64,000 nt of DNA from Geminicoccaceae bacterium (GCA_025999455.1 AP024683.1:69501-133500); one strand, 5' to 3'. Positions 33,769 to 43,493 are shown, counted from the first letter of the stretch. Numbers and translations are program-made. The notes: generated from the letters alone by a model not told the origin.

Positions 33769-34737
33769 ATGCAGCTCAGCCGCGAGGAGCTGATCCACGC
33801 CTATCGGCAGATGCGGACGATTCGGGCCTTCGAGGACCGGGTCCACGAGGAGTTCGCGGCCGGCAACATCCCGGGCTTCGTCCATCTCTACGCCGGCGAG
33901 GAGGCCTCCGCGGTCGGCTTCTGCATGCACCTGACCGACGTCGACCGGATCGCCTCGACCCATCGCGGCCACGGCCATTGCATCGCCAAGGGCTGCGACG
34001 TGAAGGCGATGATGGCCGAGATCTTCGGCAAGAAGGACGGCTTGTGCGGCGGCAAGGGCGGCTCGATGCACATCGCCGACCTCGAGAAGGGCATGATGGG
34101 CGCCAACGGCATCGTGGGCGGCGGACCGCCCTTGATCTGCGGGGCCGCCCTCACCGCCAAGACGCTCGGGACCGGCGGGGTGGCGATCGCCTTCGTGGGC
34201 GACGGTGGCTCGAACCAGGGCACCACGCTCGAATCCTACAATCTCGCCAAGGTCTGGAACCTGCCGGCGATCTTCGTGATCGAGGACAACGGCTACGCCG
34301 AATCGACCGCGTCCTCCTGGTCGGTCGCCGGAAGCCAGGTCGGCCGGGCCGCGGGCTTCGGCATGCCCGGTTACGAGGTCGACGGCCACGACTTCTTCGC
34401 GGTCCACGAGGTCGCCCGCGAGGTCATCGACCGGGCGCGCAAGGGCGGCGGGCCGTCCTTGGTCCACGTCCGCTTCACCCGCTATTACGGCCACTTCGAG
34501 GGTGACGCGATGACCTACCGCGGCAAGGACGAGGTGCCGCGGATCGCCGCCGAGCGCGACTGCTTGAAGCTCTTCCGCCAGCGCGTCGTCGAGGCGGCAC
34601 TCCTCGAACCCGAGACGCTCGACGCGATCGACCGCGAGGTCGTGGCCTACATCGACCGGGTCACGAACGAAGCGAAGGCGGCGCCGATGCCGACCGAGGC
34701 CGATCTCCTCACCGACGTCTACGTCTCCTACCACTGA
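33769..34737 (+). CDS. acoA: Acetoin/pyruvate dehydrogenase E1 alpha subunit
   Basis: A 322-residue thiamine-diphosphate enzyme subunit. The TPP motif begins GDGGSNQG and ends with the NGYAESTASSW segment; STHRGHGHCIAKG and GGKGGSMHIAD are typical of E1 alpha. It pairs with AcoB for oxidative cleavage of acetoin (or decarboxylation of a 2-oxo acid), passing the acetyl group to lipoyl-AcoC. The ATG at 33769 has a GGAGG ribosome site; an upstream ATG at 33700 would add 23 unrelated residues. First gene of a three-gene operon. Confidence 0.9.
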   Translation: MQLSREELIHAYRQMRTIRAFEDRVHEEFAAGNIPGFVHLYAGEEASAVGFCMHLTDVDRIASTHRGHGHCIAKGCDVKAMMAEIFGKKDGLCGGKGGSMHIADLEKGMMGANGIVGGGPPLICGAALTAKTLGTGGVAIAFVGDGGSNQGTTLESYNLAKVWNLPAIFVIEDNGYAESTASSWSVAGSQVGRAAGFGMPGYEVDGHDFFAVHEVAREVIDRARKGGGPSLVHVRFTRYYGHFEGDAMTYRGKDEVPRIAAERDCLKLFRQRVVEAALLEPETLDAIDREVVAYIDRVTNEAKAAPMPTEADLLTDVYVSYH

Positions 34738-34765
34738 GCCCGGGCGCCATCGAGGGAGGCGAACG

Positions 34766-35779
34766 ATGCCCAAGAAGACCTATCGACAGGCGATCAACGA
34801 GGCGCTCCGGCAGGAGATGGAGCGCGACCCGCGCGTGATCCTCATGGGTGAGGACGTGGCGGGCGGCATGGGCTCCCCGGGCGAAGACGATGCCTGGGGC
34901 GGCCCGTTGGGTGTCACCAAGGGGCTCATGCCGCGCTTCGGCCGCGAGCGGGTCTTGGATACGCCGATCACCGAGAGCGCCTTCATCGGCGCCGCGGTGG
35001 GCGCGGCCGCGACCGGGCTCCGGCCGGTGGCCGAGCTCATGTTCGTCGATTTCTTCGGCGTCTGCTTCGACCAGATCTTCAACCAGGCGGCCAAGTTCCG
35101 CTACATGTTCGGCGGCAAGGCCAAGACACCGGTCGTGATCCGGACGATGTACGGCGCGGGCTTCCGCGCCGCCTCCCAACACAGCCAGTGTCTCTATCCG
35201 ATCTTCACCCACATCCCCGGGCTCAAGGTCGCGTTGCCGAGCAACGCCTACGAGGCCAAGGGTCTGTTGATCCAGGCGATCCGCGACGACGACCCGGTCA
35301 TCTTCTTCGAGCACAAGGCGATGTACGACGAGGAGGCGGAGGTGCCCGACGAGCCCTACGTCATCCCGTTCGGCGAGGCCAACCTCACGCGCGAGGGCGA
35401 CGACGTCACCGTCGTCGCGATGGGGCGGATGGTCAATTTCGCCAACCAGGTCGCCGACAAGCTCGCCAAGGAAAAGATCGGGGTCACGGTCGTCGACATC
35501 CGCACGACGTCGCCGCTCGACACCGAGACGATCCTCGAGACCGCCTCGGAGACCGGGCGCGTGGTGGTCGTCGACGAGTCGCACCCGCGCTGCAGCATGG
35601 CGAGCGACATCGCCGCGCTCGTGGCGCAGGAGTGCTTCTCGGATCTGAAGGCGCCGGTGAAGATGGTGACGGCACCGCACGCGCCCGTGCCTTTCTCGCC
35701 GGCCCTCGAGGATCTCTACATCCCCTCGCCCGCCAAGATCGAAGCGGCGGTGCGCGAAGTTTTGGCCTTCAAGGGCTGA
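34766..35779 (+). CDS. acoB: Acetoin/pyruvate dehydrogenase E1 beta subunit
   Basis: A 337-residue E1 beta subunit: the conserved MGEDVAGG start, DTPITESAFIGAAVGAA, FEHKAMYD, and DIRTTSPLDTETI near the C-terminal transketolase domain. It forms the alpha2beta2 core with AcoA, 28 bases upstream. A GGGAGG ribosome site precedes the ATG at 34766. The absence of a nearby lipoamide dehydrogenase gene implies that E3 is supplied from elsewhere. Confidence 0.92.
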   Translation: MPKKTYRQAINEALRQEMERDPRVILMGEDVAGGMGSPGEDDAWGGPLGVTKGLMPRFGRERVLDTPITESAFIGAAVGAAATGLRPVAELMFVDFFGVCFDQIFNQAAKFRYMFGGKAKTPVVIRTMYGAGFRAASQHSQCLYPIFTHIPGLKVALPSNAYEAKGLLIQAIRDDDPVIFFEHKAMYDEEAEVPDEPYVIPFGEANLTREGDDVTVVAMGRMVNFANQVADKLAKEKIGVTVVDIRTTSPLDTETILETASETGRVVVVDESHPRCSMASDIAALVAQECFSDLKAPVKMVTAPHAPVPFSPALEDLYIPSPAKIEAAVREVLAFKG

Positions 35780-35803
35780 GCGGCGAGGCGGGAGGGAGGG
35801 CGC

Positions 35804-36916
35804 GTGGCCGAGATCACGCCGATCGTCATGCCGAAATGGGGCCTCGCCATGCAAGAGGGGCTCCTGGCTGCCTGGCACGTCGCCGCGGGCGAGCGGGTCG
35901 AGAAGGGCCGCGAGCTCTGCGACATCGAGACCTCGAAGATCGCCAACGTCTTCGAGAGCCCGGCCGCCGGTCTCGTGCGCCGGATCCTGGTCGAGCCCGG
36001 GACCACGGTGCCGGTCGGCAAGCTCTTGGCCGTGCTCGCCGAGCCTCAGGTGGACGAGGCGGCGATCGACGCCTTCGTGGCCGAGTTCGAGGCGCGTTTC
36101 GCGGCCGACGCGGCGGCCGCCGCGCAGGCCGCCCCGCAGCCGCGAGTCCTGGACGTGGGCGGGCGGCGGATCCGGGTCCTCGAGATCGGCGAGGGCGAGC
36201 TGCCGCTCGTCTTCGTCCACGGCTTCGGTGGGGATCTCGAGAACTGGATGTTCAACCAGGCCGAGCTCGCGGCCGGTCGGCGGACCGTGGCCCTCGACCT
36301 GCCCGGCCACGGCGGCTCGAGCAAGGATCCGGGTGCCGGAACCGTGTCCGCGCTCGCCGAGGCCGTCGCCGCGACGCTCGACGCCCTCGGGATCGCGAAG
36401 GCGCATCTCGTCGGCCACTCGCTCGGCGGTGCGGTGGCCCTCGCCCTCGCCCTCGACCGGCCCGAGCGCGTCGCTTCGGCGACGCTCGTGGCGCCGGCCG
36501 GGCTCGGGGCCGAGATCGCGATGGACTACATCGAGGGTTTCCTCGCCACGAGCCGGGCGCGCAAGCTCCGCCCGATCCTCGAGATGCTGGTCCACGACCC
36601 GAAGCTCGTGACCGCGGAGATGGTCGAGAACGTGCTCCGGGCCAAGCGGATGGACGGCGCACAGGAGGCCCTCGAGACGATCGCCCGGGCCTGCTTCGCC
36701 GACGGCCGGCAGTCTTGGCGGGCGCGCGAGCGGCTCGCGGATCTTTCCGTGCCCGTCCAGGTGATCTGGGGCGAGGAGGATCGGATCCTGCCGGTCACCC
36801 ACGCCGAGGGTTTGCCGGCCGCGATCCCGGTGCTCCGGCTCGCCGCGACGGGCCATCTCGCGCACATGGAGAAGGCCGCCGAGGTCAACGCCGCGATCGC
36901 CCGCTTCCTCGGCTGA
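35804..36916 (+). CDS. acoC: Acetoin dehydrogenase E2 component, lipoyl domain plus alpha/beta hydrolase
   Basis: A 370-residue protein. Residues 1-78 form a biotinyl/lipoyl domain with the lipoylated Lys in DIETSKIANVFE. After a short linker, residues ~115-370 form an alpha/beta hydrolase with nucleophile elbow GHSLGG and the late GHLAHMEK histidine. This architecture and length match AcoC-type acetoin dehydrogenase E2 subunits, which have a hydrolase fold in place of the usual acyltransferase domain. It distinguishes the operon from a standard pyruvate dehydrogenase. GTG start at 35804 after a GGAGGG ribosome site. Confidence 0.9.
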   Translation: MAEITPIVMPKWGLAMQEGLLAAWHVAAGERVEKGRELCDIETSKIANVFESPAAGLVRRILVEPGTTVPVGKLLAVLAEPQVDEAAIDAFVAEFEARFAADAAAAAQAAPQPRVLDVGGRRIRVLEIGEGELPLVFVHGFGGDLENWMFNQAELAAGRRTVALDLPGHGGSSKDPGAGTVSALAEAVAATLDALGIAKAHLVGHSLGGAVALALALDRPERVASATLVAPAGLGAEIAMDYIEGFLATSRARKLRPILEMLVHDPKLVTAEMVENVLRAKRMDGAQEALETIARACFADGRQSWRARERLADLSVPVQVIWGEEDRILPVTHAEGLPAAIPVLRLAATGHLAHMEKAAEVNAAIARFLG

Positions 36917-36938
36917 GCGGGCGCTCCCGGAACGCTCA
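36912..36938. terminator. Shared hairpin between convergent genes
   Basis: Arms CTGAGCG (36912-36918) and CGCTCAG (36932-36938) overlap the stop codons of acoC and the convergent anti-sigma-like gene, with a 13-base loop. There is no T run, so it may only slow transcription from either side. Confidence 0.35.
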
Positions 36939-37805
36939 GCGGGCGGGGACGACCGGGCGGCCGAGGGCCACGAGGTCGGCGGCCGGCAGCGTGCTCACGA
37001 CCGCGTAGGAGAAGTCGCCGTCCTGCCAGGCGAGTCGGGCGCCGCCGTCGAGCTTCGCCAAGAGGTCGGTGCCGACCTCGCCGGCCTTCGACCCACCGCG
37101 GGGCTGCAGGTAGAGGAGCGCGGTCTCGCCTTCGCGCCGGTAAACCAGGACCCCGCTCGGCGAGCCGCCGAGATCGTCGATCCGCCCGCCCAGGAGCTCG
37201 AAACCGGCGGGCACCGGCAGGGCCGGGACGGGGGCCGAGAGGCGCGCCTGGAGCCAGCCCCGGACGGCGGCCGGGTCGGTGCTGCGGAATTCGAGCGGCG
37301 GCTCGCCCTTGAGCTGGTCGAGCCAGGCGATCGCGCCGCCGTTCGAGCCGCGCGGCTCGAGCAGCCAGATGCCGAGCTGGACCGTCGCCCCGGCGGTCAC
37401 CGCGGCGATCGCGAGGCCGATGAGCCGCGCCCTGAGCCGGCTCGGCCGCGGCGGGGCGATCGGCTTCGGCGCCACCGTTCGGCCCGGTGCGGGGGGCGGG
37501 ACGGCGGCCGGCGGCGGCGCGCTCGCCCGCGGCGGCGGCAGGGCACGCAAGGGTGCGACGAAGCCGGGCAACGCTCCTTCGCCGCTCCGCACGAGGTCGA
37601 GCTCGAGGTCGCGCCAGAGCGATTCGCAGCGTTCGAGGTTGCGCAGCCGGCCGGCCAGGTCCCGTTCGAATTGGCGGAGCCGCTCGAAGCGCGCGCGGCA
37701 GGCGAGACAACCGGCCAGGTGCCGCCGCAGCATCACCGAGCGCGAGCGACCGAGCCGTCCGTCGAGGAACGCCTCGAGGTACCGATCGAGGTCCGCGCAC
37801 TGCAT
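36936..37805 (-). CDS. Transmembrane zf-HC2 anti-sigma-factor-like protein
   Basis: A 289-residue protein. The N-terminal zinc-finger-like segment (about 1-40, HLAGCLACRARF with the preceding Cys/His residues) is typical of anti-sigma factors. A Pro/Ala-rich linker (about 85-115), one transmembrane helix (about 120-143, LIGLAIAAVTAGATVQLGIW) and a periplasmic domain follow. Such proteins sequester ECF sigma factors. No sigma factor gene lies next to it, so its partner must be encoded elsewhere. It is divergent from the EF-G paralogue. Confidence 0.78.
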   Translation of the reverse strand: MQCADLDRYLEAFLDGRLGRSRSVMLRRHLAGCLACRARFERLRQFERDLAGRLRNLERCESLWRDLELDLVRSGEGALPGFVAPLRALPPPRASAPPPAAVPPPAPGRTVAPKPIAPPRPSRLRARLIGLAIAAVTAGATVQLGIWLLEPRGSNGGAIAWLDQLKGEPPLEFRSTDPAAVRGWLQARLSAPVPALPVPAGFELLGGRIDDLGGSPSGVLVYRREGETALLYLQPRGGSKAGEVGTDLLAKLDGGARLAWQDGDFSYAVVSTLPAADLVALGRPVVPAR

Positions 37806-38001
37806 GTCCGCCCCCTCCCCATCCGACTTTCCCTCATTCCGGGCCGGCGCGCAATCACCGAACGATCGGCTCGTGCATGCCCCGGTGCCGCGGCGGGCGC
37901 GGCACGGGCCGGCGGTGGACAAGTCACGCGCTTGCCACGAACATGCCACCGATCGGCAGCCCCGCGGCGGCGGTCGGCGGGGCGAGCAGGCGGGAGGCGG
38001 C

Positions 38002-40032
38002 ATGGACGCGACCAAGAAGCGGAACGTAGCCCTGGTCGGCCCGAACGGGGCCGGCAAGACGACGCTCCTCGAGAGCATCCTGTTCGTGACCGGCACGATC
38101 GCCCGCAAAGGCCGGGTGATGGACAAGAACACGGTCGGCGACGCGAGCCCCGAGGCACGCGAGCGGCAGATGAGCACCGAGGTGACGGCCGCTTGGTTCC
38201 GGACCGGTGGACTCGACTTCACGATCCTCGACTGTCCCGGTTCGGTCGAGTTCGCCCAAGAGACCCGGGCCGCGCTCATGGGCGTGGATCTCGCCGTCGT
38301 GGTGGTCGAGCCGGTGCTCGAGCGGATGATCGCGGTCGCCCCGCTGTTCCATTTCCTGGACCAACAGGGCATCCCGCATCTCGTCTTCATCAACAAGATG
38401 GACCGGAGCGAGGTCCGCTACCGCGACCTCCTGGAGGCGCTCCGCAAGGTGAGCGCCCGCCCGGTGATCCCCCACCAATACGCGATCGGCCGCGGTGATT
38501 CGCTGGTCGGCTACATCGATCTCGTGACCGAGCAGGCCTACGCCTACAAGAAAGGCGGTCCTTCCGACCGCATCCCGCTGCCCGACGACTATCGCGAGCG
38601 CGAGCAGGCGGCGCGTCGGGCGATGCTCGAAACACTCGCCGATTTCGACGACGACCTGCTCGAGAAGCTCCTCGAAGACCAGGAGCCGCCGACCGAGCAG
38701 ATCCTCCGCGACCTGCAGAAGACGCTGGGCGCCGATCAGATCGTCCCGGTCTTCATGGGCGTGGCCGAACAGGACATGGGCGTGCGCCGCTTCCTCGAAG
38801 CGCTCGCCGCCGAGACGCCGGAGCCCTCGGTGCGCGCCGCGGCCCTCGGCATCCCGGAGACCGGCCCGACGCTCGTGCAAATCCTCAAGACCTACCACCT
38901 GCCGCACGCCGGCAAGCTGTCCCTCGCCCGGATCTGGCGGGGCCAGGTCAAGGACGGCATGCAGCTCGGCGGCATGCGGGTGGGTGGCGTCTACCGGCTG
39001 CTCGGCCAGCAACAGGAGCCGATCGGCGAGGCCGGCGCGGGCAGCATCGTGGCGCTCGCCCGCATGGAAGAGGCGCGCACCGGCCAGGTGTTGAGCAACG
39101 GCACGGGCCCGCTCGACGTCACGCTGCCGACGGCACCGCCCCTGCCGCCGCTCTTCGCCTACGCGCTCACCGCCACCAACCGCAACGACGAGGTCAAGCT
39201 CTCGGCCGCACTCGCCAAGCTCGTCGACGAGGATCCCTCGCTCAAGGTCGAGCCCGACCCCGAGATGCACCAGACCTTGCTCTGGGGTCAGGGCGAGATG
39301 CACCTCAAGGTGGCGCTCGACCGGATGCGCTCGAAGTACCACATCCCGGTCGAACCGCACCCGCCGCGCACGCCCTATCGCGAGACGATCCGCAAAGGCG
39401 CCGACGCCCACGGCCGGCACAAGAAACAGACGGGCGGCCACGGCCAGTTCGGCGACGTCAAGATCCACATCGAGCCCTTGCCGCGCGGCACCGGCTTCCG
39501 CTTCGAGAACAAGGTCGTGGGTGGTGCGGTGCCGAAGCAGTTCATCCCGGCCGTGGAAGAGGGGGCCAAAGAATATCTCGCCAAAGGACCGCTCGGCTTC
39601 CCGGTCGTCGACGTCCAGGTCACGCTCTACGACGGCCAGTTCCACAGCGTCGACAGTAACGAAGTCAGTTTCAAGATGGCGACGGCCCTGGCCCTCAAAG
39701 ACGGGCTGCCCAGGTGCCAGCCGGTCCTGCTCGAGCCGATCCTCGCGGTCACGATCTCGGTCCCGGCCGACTACACCTCCAAAGCCCTCCAGCTCGTGAC
39801 GCAACGGCGCGGCCAGATCCTGGGCTACGAGGGCAAGGAGGGCTGGCCGGGCTGGGACGAGATCCGCGCCCAGATCCCGCAGAACGAGATGCACGATCTG
39901 ATCGTTTCGCTGCGTTCGCTCTCGCAGGGCACGGGCTTCTTCGAGTGGGTCTTCGACCATCTGCAGGAGGTGCCGGAGCGGCTCGCCCAGACGATCGTCG
40001 AGAAGCACCGCGAGGAGGCGGCGGCGCACTGA
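38002..40032 (+). CDS. Elongation factor G-like translational GTPase (paralogue)
   Basis: A 676-residue EF-G-family protein with the full domain order: G domain, domain II (about 280-360), III, IV and V. P-loop GPNGAGKT is at 13-20 and NKMD at 131-134. The switch II motif is DCPGS (77-81) where EF-G has DTPGH, so the catalytic His is Ser, and switch I lacks the canonical RGITI. It is therefore a divergent paralogue, not the house-keeping EF-G; bacterial EF-G2-type proteins can act in recycling or stress, but its role is unknown. The ATG at 38002 follows a GGGAGG ribosome site. Confidence 0.88.
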   Translation: MDATKKRNVALVGPNGAGKTTLLESILFVTGTIARKGRVMDKNTVGDASPEARERQMSTEVTAAWFRTGGLDFTILDCPGSVEFAQETRAALMGVDLAVVVVEPVLERMIAVAPLFHFLDQQGIPHLVFINKMDRSEVRYRDLLEALRKVSARPVIPHQYAIGRGDSLVGYIDLVTEQAYAYKKGGPSDRIPLPDDYREREQAARRAMLETLADFDDDLLEKLLEDQEPPTEQILRDLQKTLGADQIVPVFMGVAEQDMGVRRFLEALAAETPEPSVRAAALGIPETGPTLVQILKTYHLPHAGKLSLARIWRGQVKDGMQLGGMRVGGVYRLLGQQQEPIGEAGAGSIVALARMEEARTGQVLSNGTGPLDVTLPTAPPLPPLFAYALTATNRNDEVKLSAALAKLVDEDPSLKVEPDPEMHQTLLWGQGEMHLKVALDRMRSKYHIPVEPHPPRTPYRETIRKGADAHGRHKKQTGGHGQFGDVKIHIEPLPRGTGFRFENKVVGGAVPKQFIPAVEEGAKEYLAKGPLGFPVVDVQVTLYDGQFHSVDSNEVSFKMATALALKDGLPRCQPVLLEPILAVTISVPADYTSKALQLVTQRRGQILGYEGKEGWPGWDEIRAQIPQNEMHDLIVSLRSLSQGTGFFEWVFDHLQEVPERLAQTIVEKHREEAAAH

Positions 40033-40056
40033 GGCGGCCGCCGTCCCGCCCGCCTT

Positions 40057-41271
40057 TCAGCCGGCCGGGGTCGGGCTCCGGCCGGCCGTGCCGGCAACCG
40101 TCGCCACGGTGACGATGCTCACCACCGCCACGGCGAGGAAGACGAGCTCGGGCCGGCCGGCGTCGACCAGGAAGCCGTAGGCCGGCGGCGCGACGAGCCC
40201 GCCCAGGTTGAAGCCGACCATGACGAAGCCGAACACCCGGCCCGACGCGCCGGGTGGGGTCACGGCCTTCACGAGCATGTCGCGCGAGGGCGCGACGATC
40301 CCCGCGGCGAGACCCCCGAGGGCGAAGAGGAGGACGAGGAGCGAGAGCGGCGGGCTCGCGAGGGCGGCGATCGCTGCCACGCCGGCGATCACGAGCGAGC
40401 AGGTGGCGACGACGAACCCGTGGCGGCCGAAACGGTCGGCGAGCCAGCCACCCAAGAGGACGCCGGGCGTGCTCGCGACGAGGAAGGCGGCGAGCGGCAG
40501 GTTGGCGGCCGCGAGCTCGAGGCCACGGCTGCGCTCGAGCACGACGGGGGTGAAGCCCGTGATCCCGCCGTGCCCGAGCGCGAGCAGGACGAAGAAGAGC
40601 AGCGCCAAGAGGACGGGCCCGCTCGTCAACAAGCGGCGGTCGGCGGGGCCGGCCTCGCCCTTCGCGCGCTTCGCACCGGGCGGGGTCGCGAGCGCGCCGC
40701 GGAAGAGCAGGAGGGCGAGGCCGACGAGGAGCCCGGCGCCGCCCACGAGCAGGAGCGCCGCCCGCCAGCCGAACAGGGCCGTGAGCCCGACCATCACGAT
40801 CGGGGCCGCGGCGAAGCCCAGATAGCCGCCGAAGGTGTGGACCGCGAAGGCGCGTCCGACCCGATCGGGACGGACCCGGGCTCCGAGGATCGCGTAGTCG
40901 GCCGGATGGTAGACGGCGTTGCCGAGCCCGGCTGCGACCGCGCAAGCGAGGAGGGCCGGAAGGCCCGGGGCGAGGCCGATCGCGGCGATCGCGCCGGCCA
41001 TCAGGAAATGGCCCGCGACGAGGACCGGTGCGGCACCGACCCGATCGACCAGGAAGCCGAGCGGTGGTTGGCAGAGGATCGTCGTGAGGTTGAGGGCGGC
41101 GAGCGCGAGCCCCAAGGCCGCGACGCCGACCCCGAGCTCGTCCGACAGCACCGGGAAGATCGGCGGCAAGGCCAGGATGTAGAGGTGGCTGAAGAAATGG
41201 GCGAGCGAGACGAGGCCGATGACGGCGCCGTCGCCGACCGGCGGGGCGAGGGAGAGGGTGGCCCGCGCCAA
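40057..41271 (-). CDS. MFS transporter
   Basis: About 404 residues with 12 predicted transmembrane helices in two halves joined by a basic loop (GAKRAKGEAGPADRR). The loop 2-3 motif GFLVDRVGAAP and the loop 8-9 motif GGWLADRFGRHG are typical of the major facilitator family, with resemblance to fosmidomycin-resistance-type members (LAHFFSHLYILALPPIFP). The start is uncertain: a TTG at 41271 or a CTG at 41280 overlapping the preceding stop. It is coupled to the Ldh2-family gene upstream, suggesting uptake of that enzyme's substrate. Confidence 0.85.
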   Translation of the reverse strand: MARATLSLAPPVGDGAVIGLVSLAHFFSHLYILALPPIFPVLSDELGVGVAALGLALAALNLTTILCQPPLGFLVDRVGAAPVLVAGHFLMAGAIAAIGLAPGLPALLACAVAAGLGNAVYHPADYAILGARVRPDRVGRAFAVHTFGGYLGFAAAPIVMVGLTALFGWRAALLLVGGAGLLVGLALLLFRGALATPPGAKRAKGEAGPADRRLLTSGPVLLALLFFVLLALGHGGITGFTPVVLERSRGLELAAANLPLAAFLVASTPGVLLGGWLADRFGRHGFVVATCSLVIAGVAAIAALASPPLSLLVLLFALGGLAAGIVAPSRDMLVKAVTPPGASGRVFGFVMVGFNLGGLVAPPAYGFLVDAGRPELVFLAVAVVSIVTVATVAGTAGRSPTPAG

Positions 41272-41276
41272 CGCCG

Positions 41277-42344
41277 TCAGCCGGGCAGCGGCTCGGGCAG
41301 CGGCAGCCCGGCGGCCCGGGCCTCGCGCTCGAGCGCTTCCAGGATGCCGGGTGCCAAGGTGAGGCCGTGCTCGAGCGCGGCCCGCCGCCGGGCGGCAGCC
41401 TGATCGCCCGGGACCCGCACCGCCTCGACTCCCGGCCGCGCCGGCGTGGCACGGACCCGCTCGACGAGCCAGCCGGTCTGGCGGGTGAAGGCATCGAGCC
41501 CGGCGAAGAGCGCCGGATCCCAGGCCTGGACGAGGACCGCCGCGCCCCAATGCGTCGGCGCGTCGGCCCGGCCGAAGCCGCCGAGCCCCTGGGTGAGCCC
41601 CTCGATGACGAGAGCGAGGCCCGTACCCTTGTGGCCGTGGTCGAGCCCACCCACGGGCAGGATGGCCCCGGGCGGGTCGGCCTCGAGCACGCGCGGATCG
41701 TCGGTCGGCCGGCCCTCGGCGTCGATCCACCAGGCGGCGGGACCCTTGCGACCCTCGCGGGCGAGCCGGGCGCTCATGGCGTTCGTCGTGATCGACGCGC
41801 TGATGTCGACGAGCACGGGATCGGCCGGGGTCGGGAGCCCCGCGGCGATCGGGTCGGGGGTGAAGACGGCACGCCGGCCGCCGTGCGGGGCGACGGTCGC
41901 GACCGAGGGGTCGGAGGAGGCGACGAGGACCACCCGGCCGCGCTCGGTCGCGCGGCGCAAGAAGACGGCGAGACAGCCGATGTGGCCGGAGCGGCGGATC
42001 GCGATCGCCGCCGTGCCGAACCGCGCCGCCTTCTCGCAGGTCGCGTCGACCGCTTTGGCGGTGAGCCAGAGACCGGGGAGCCACCGGCCGTCCCAGACCG
42101 CCACGGCCGGCGCTTCGGCCAGGACCTCGGGTTCGCCCGTGCACGCGAGATGCCCGGCGCGGATCTCGGCGAGATAGGGTGCCAAGAGGGCGAGGCCGTG
42201 GGTCGTGTGGCCCATGAGATCGGCCTCGACCAGAAGTTCGGCCGTGACGGCCGCCTTCTCGGCATCGAGGCCGGCGGCGAGCAACAGCCGCTCGGCGAGC
42301 GCTTCGAGCTCGGCCGGACGGAAACGCGGCACTCCCGAGACCAT
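41277..42344 (-). CDS. Ldh2/malate-type (ureidoglycolate) dehydrogenase family oxidoreductase
   Basis: A 355-residue protein of the YbiC/YlbC/malate dehydrogenase family with its own NAD(P)-binding fold. Diagnostic segments are AEADLMGHTTHGLALLAPY-like (here VEADLMGHTTHGLALL), IRRSGHIGCLAVF, GGRRAVFTPDPIAAGLPT and GGLDHGHKGTGLAL with the catalytic His. Members reduce 2-oxo acids such as pyruvate, malate/oxaloacetate or ureidoglycolate. The ATG at 42344 starts the homology. It is flanked by alanine dehydrogenase upstream and an MFS transporter downstream, both on the same strand. Confidence 0.87.
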   Translation of the reverse strand: MVSGVPRFRPAELEALAERLLLAAGLDAEKAAVTAELLVEADLMGHTTHGLALLAPYLAEIRAGHLACTGEPEVLAEAPAVAVWDGRWLPGLWLTAKAVDATCEKAARFGTAAIAIRRSGHIGCLAVFLRRATERGRVVLVASSDPSVATVAPHGGRRAVFTPDPIAAGLPTPADPVLVDISASITTNAMSARLAREGRKGPAAWWIDAEGRPTDDPRVLEADPPGAILPVGGLDHGHKGTGLALVIEGLTQGLGGFGRADAPTHWGAAVLVQAWDPALFAGLDAFTRQTGWLVERVRATPARPGVEAVRVPGDQAAARRRAALEHGLTLAPGILEALEREARAAGLPLPEPLPG

Positions 42345-42374
42345 CGGCTCCCCTCTCCGACCGCGTCCAAAACG

Positions 42375-43493
42375 TCAGCCGCCGAGCACTTTCGCGGGTG
42401 GCGTGAAGGGCAGGCCGAGGTCGCGGGCGACCGCTTCGTAGACCAGAGCACCTTCGACCACGTTCAAGCCCTGGGCGAGGTACGGATCGTCCTGGCAGGC
42501 CCGCTTCCACCCCTTGCCGGCGAGTGCCAGGACGAAGGGCAGCGTGGCGTTGTTGAGGGCGAAGGTCGAGGTCCGCGGCACGGCCCCCGGCATGTTCGTG
42601 ACGCAATAATGGATCACGCCCTCTTCCACGTAGACCGGGTCGGCATGGGTCGTGGGGCGCGAGGTCTCGGCGCAGCCGCCCTGGTCGATCGCGATGTCGA
42701 CGAACACCGAGCCGCGCCGCATCGCCTTGATCATCGCGCGCGTCACGAGCTTGGGAGCGGCCGCCCCGGGGATCAGCACGGCACCGATGACGAGGTCGGC
42801 GGTCGTGACGTGGCGCTCGATCGCGTCGACCGTGGAGAACTCGGTGTTGAGCATGGGGCCGAACTGGAGGTCGAGCTCGTAGAGCCGGTCGAGCGAGCGA
42901 TCGATCACGTAGACCTGCGCTTCGAGCCCCATCGCCATGCGGATGGCGTTGGTCCCGGCGACACCGCCACCGAGCACGACCACCTTCGCCGCGTGCACAC
43001 CCGGCACCCCGCCCAACAGGATGCCCGCCCCGCCCTGCATCTTCTCGAGGTGATGGGCGCCCACCTGGATGCTCATCCGGCCCGCGACCTCGGACATGGG
43101 CGCCAAGAGCGGCAAGCGGCCGCGCCGGTCGGTCACGGTCTCGTAGGCGATCGCGACGCAGCCCGAGGCCAAGAGCCCCTCGGCCTGCGGCTTGTCGGCG
43201 GCGAGGTGGAGGTAGGTGAAGAGGACCTGGCCCGGGCGCAACCATTTCCACTCGGTGGGTTGCGGCTCCTTGACCTTCACGATCATCTCGGCGCGGGCGA
43301 AGACTTCTTCCGCGGTCGCGACGATTTCGGCGCCGGCGGCACGGTAGGCGGCATCGTCGCAACCGATCCCGGCCCCCGCACCGGTTTCGACGAGCACGCG
43401 GTGCCCGTGGTGGACGAGCTCGCGCACGCTCGAGGGCACGAGGCCCACCCGATATTCGTGGGTCTTGATCTCCTTCGGCACGCCGACGAGCAT
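42375..43493 (-). CDS. ald: Alanine dehydrogenase
   Basis: A 372-residue NAD-dependent L-alanine dehydrogenase, the family's usual length. [20 protein letters not shown], the [10 protein letters not shown] substrate loop, [10 protein letters not shown], the nucleotide-binding [13 protein letters not shown] and [15 protein letters not shown] are all conserved. It interconverts L-alanine and pyruvate plus ammonia. The ATG at 43493 follows a GGAGAG ribosome site; an earlier ATG at 43529 adds 12 residues. It is divergent from the exported-protein gene at 43646. Confidence 0.95.
   Translation of the reverse strand: MLVGVPKEIKTHEYRVGLVPSSVRELVHHGHRVLVETGAGAGIGCDDAAYRAAGAEIVATAEEVFARAEMIVKVKEPQPTEWKWLRPGQVLFTYLHLAADKPQAEGLLASGCVAIAYETVTDRRGRLPLLAPMSEVAGRMSIQVGAHHLEKMQGGAGILLGGVPGVHAAKVVVLGGGVAGTNAIRMAMGLEAQVYVIDRSLDRLYELDLQFGPMLNTEFSTVDAIERHVTTADLVIGAVLIPGAAAPKLVTRAMIKAMRRGSVFVDIAIDQGGCAETSRPTTHADPVYVEEGVIHYCVTNMPGAVPRTSTFALNNATLPFVLALAGKGWKRACQDDPYLAQGLNVVEGALVYEAVARDLGLPFTPPAKVLGG

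Noticed and set aside
34709-36865. A 718-codon minus-strand frame opposite acoABC
   Set aside because: Antisense shadow of three well-identified genes; no recognisable motifs.
37279-38001. In-frame N-terminal extension of the EF-G paralogue by about 240 codons
   Set aside because: The extension is antisense to the anti-sigma-like gene and low-complexity. The ATG at 38002 has a good ribosome site and begins the G domain.
40057-43362. A minus-strand open frame of about 1100 codons
   Set aside because: Only its last third (the MFS transporter) has protein-like sequence. The rest is Arg/Pro/Gly-rich and lies across two clear genes in other frames, an effect of very high GC.
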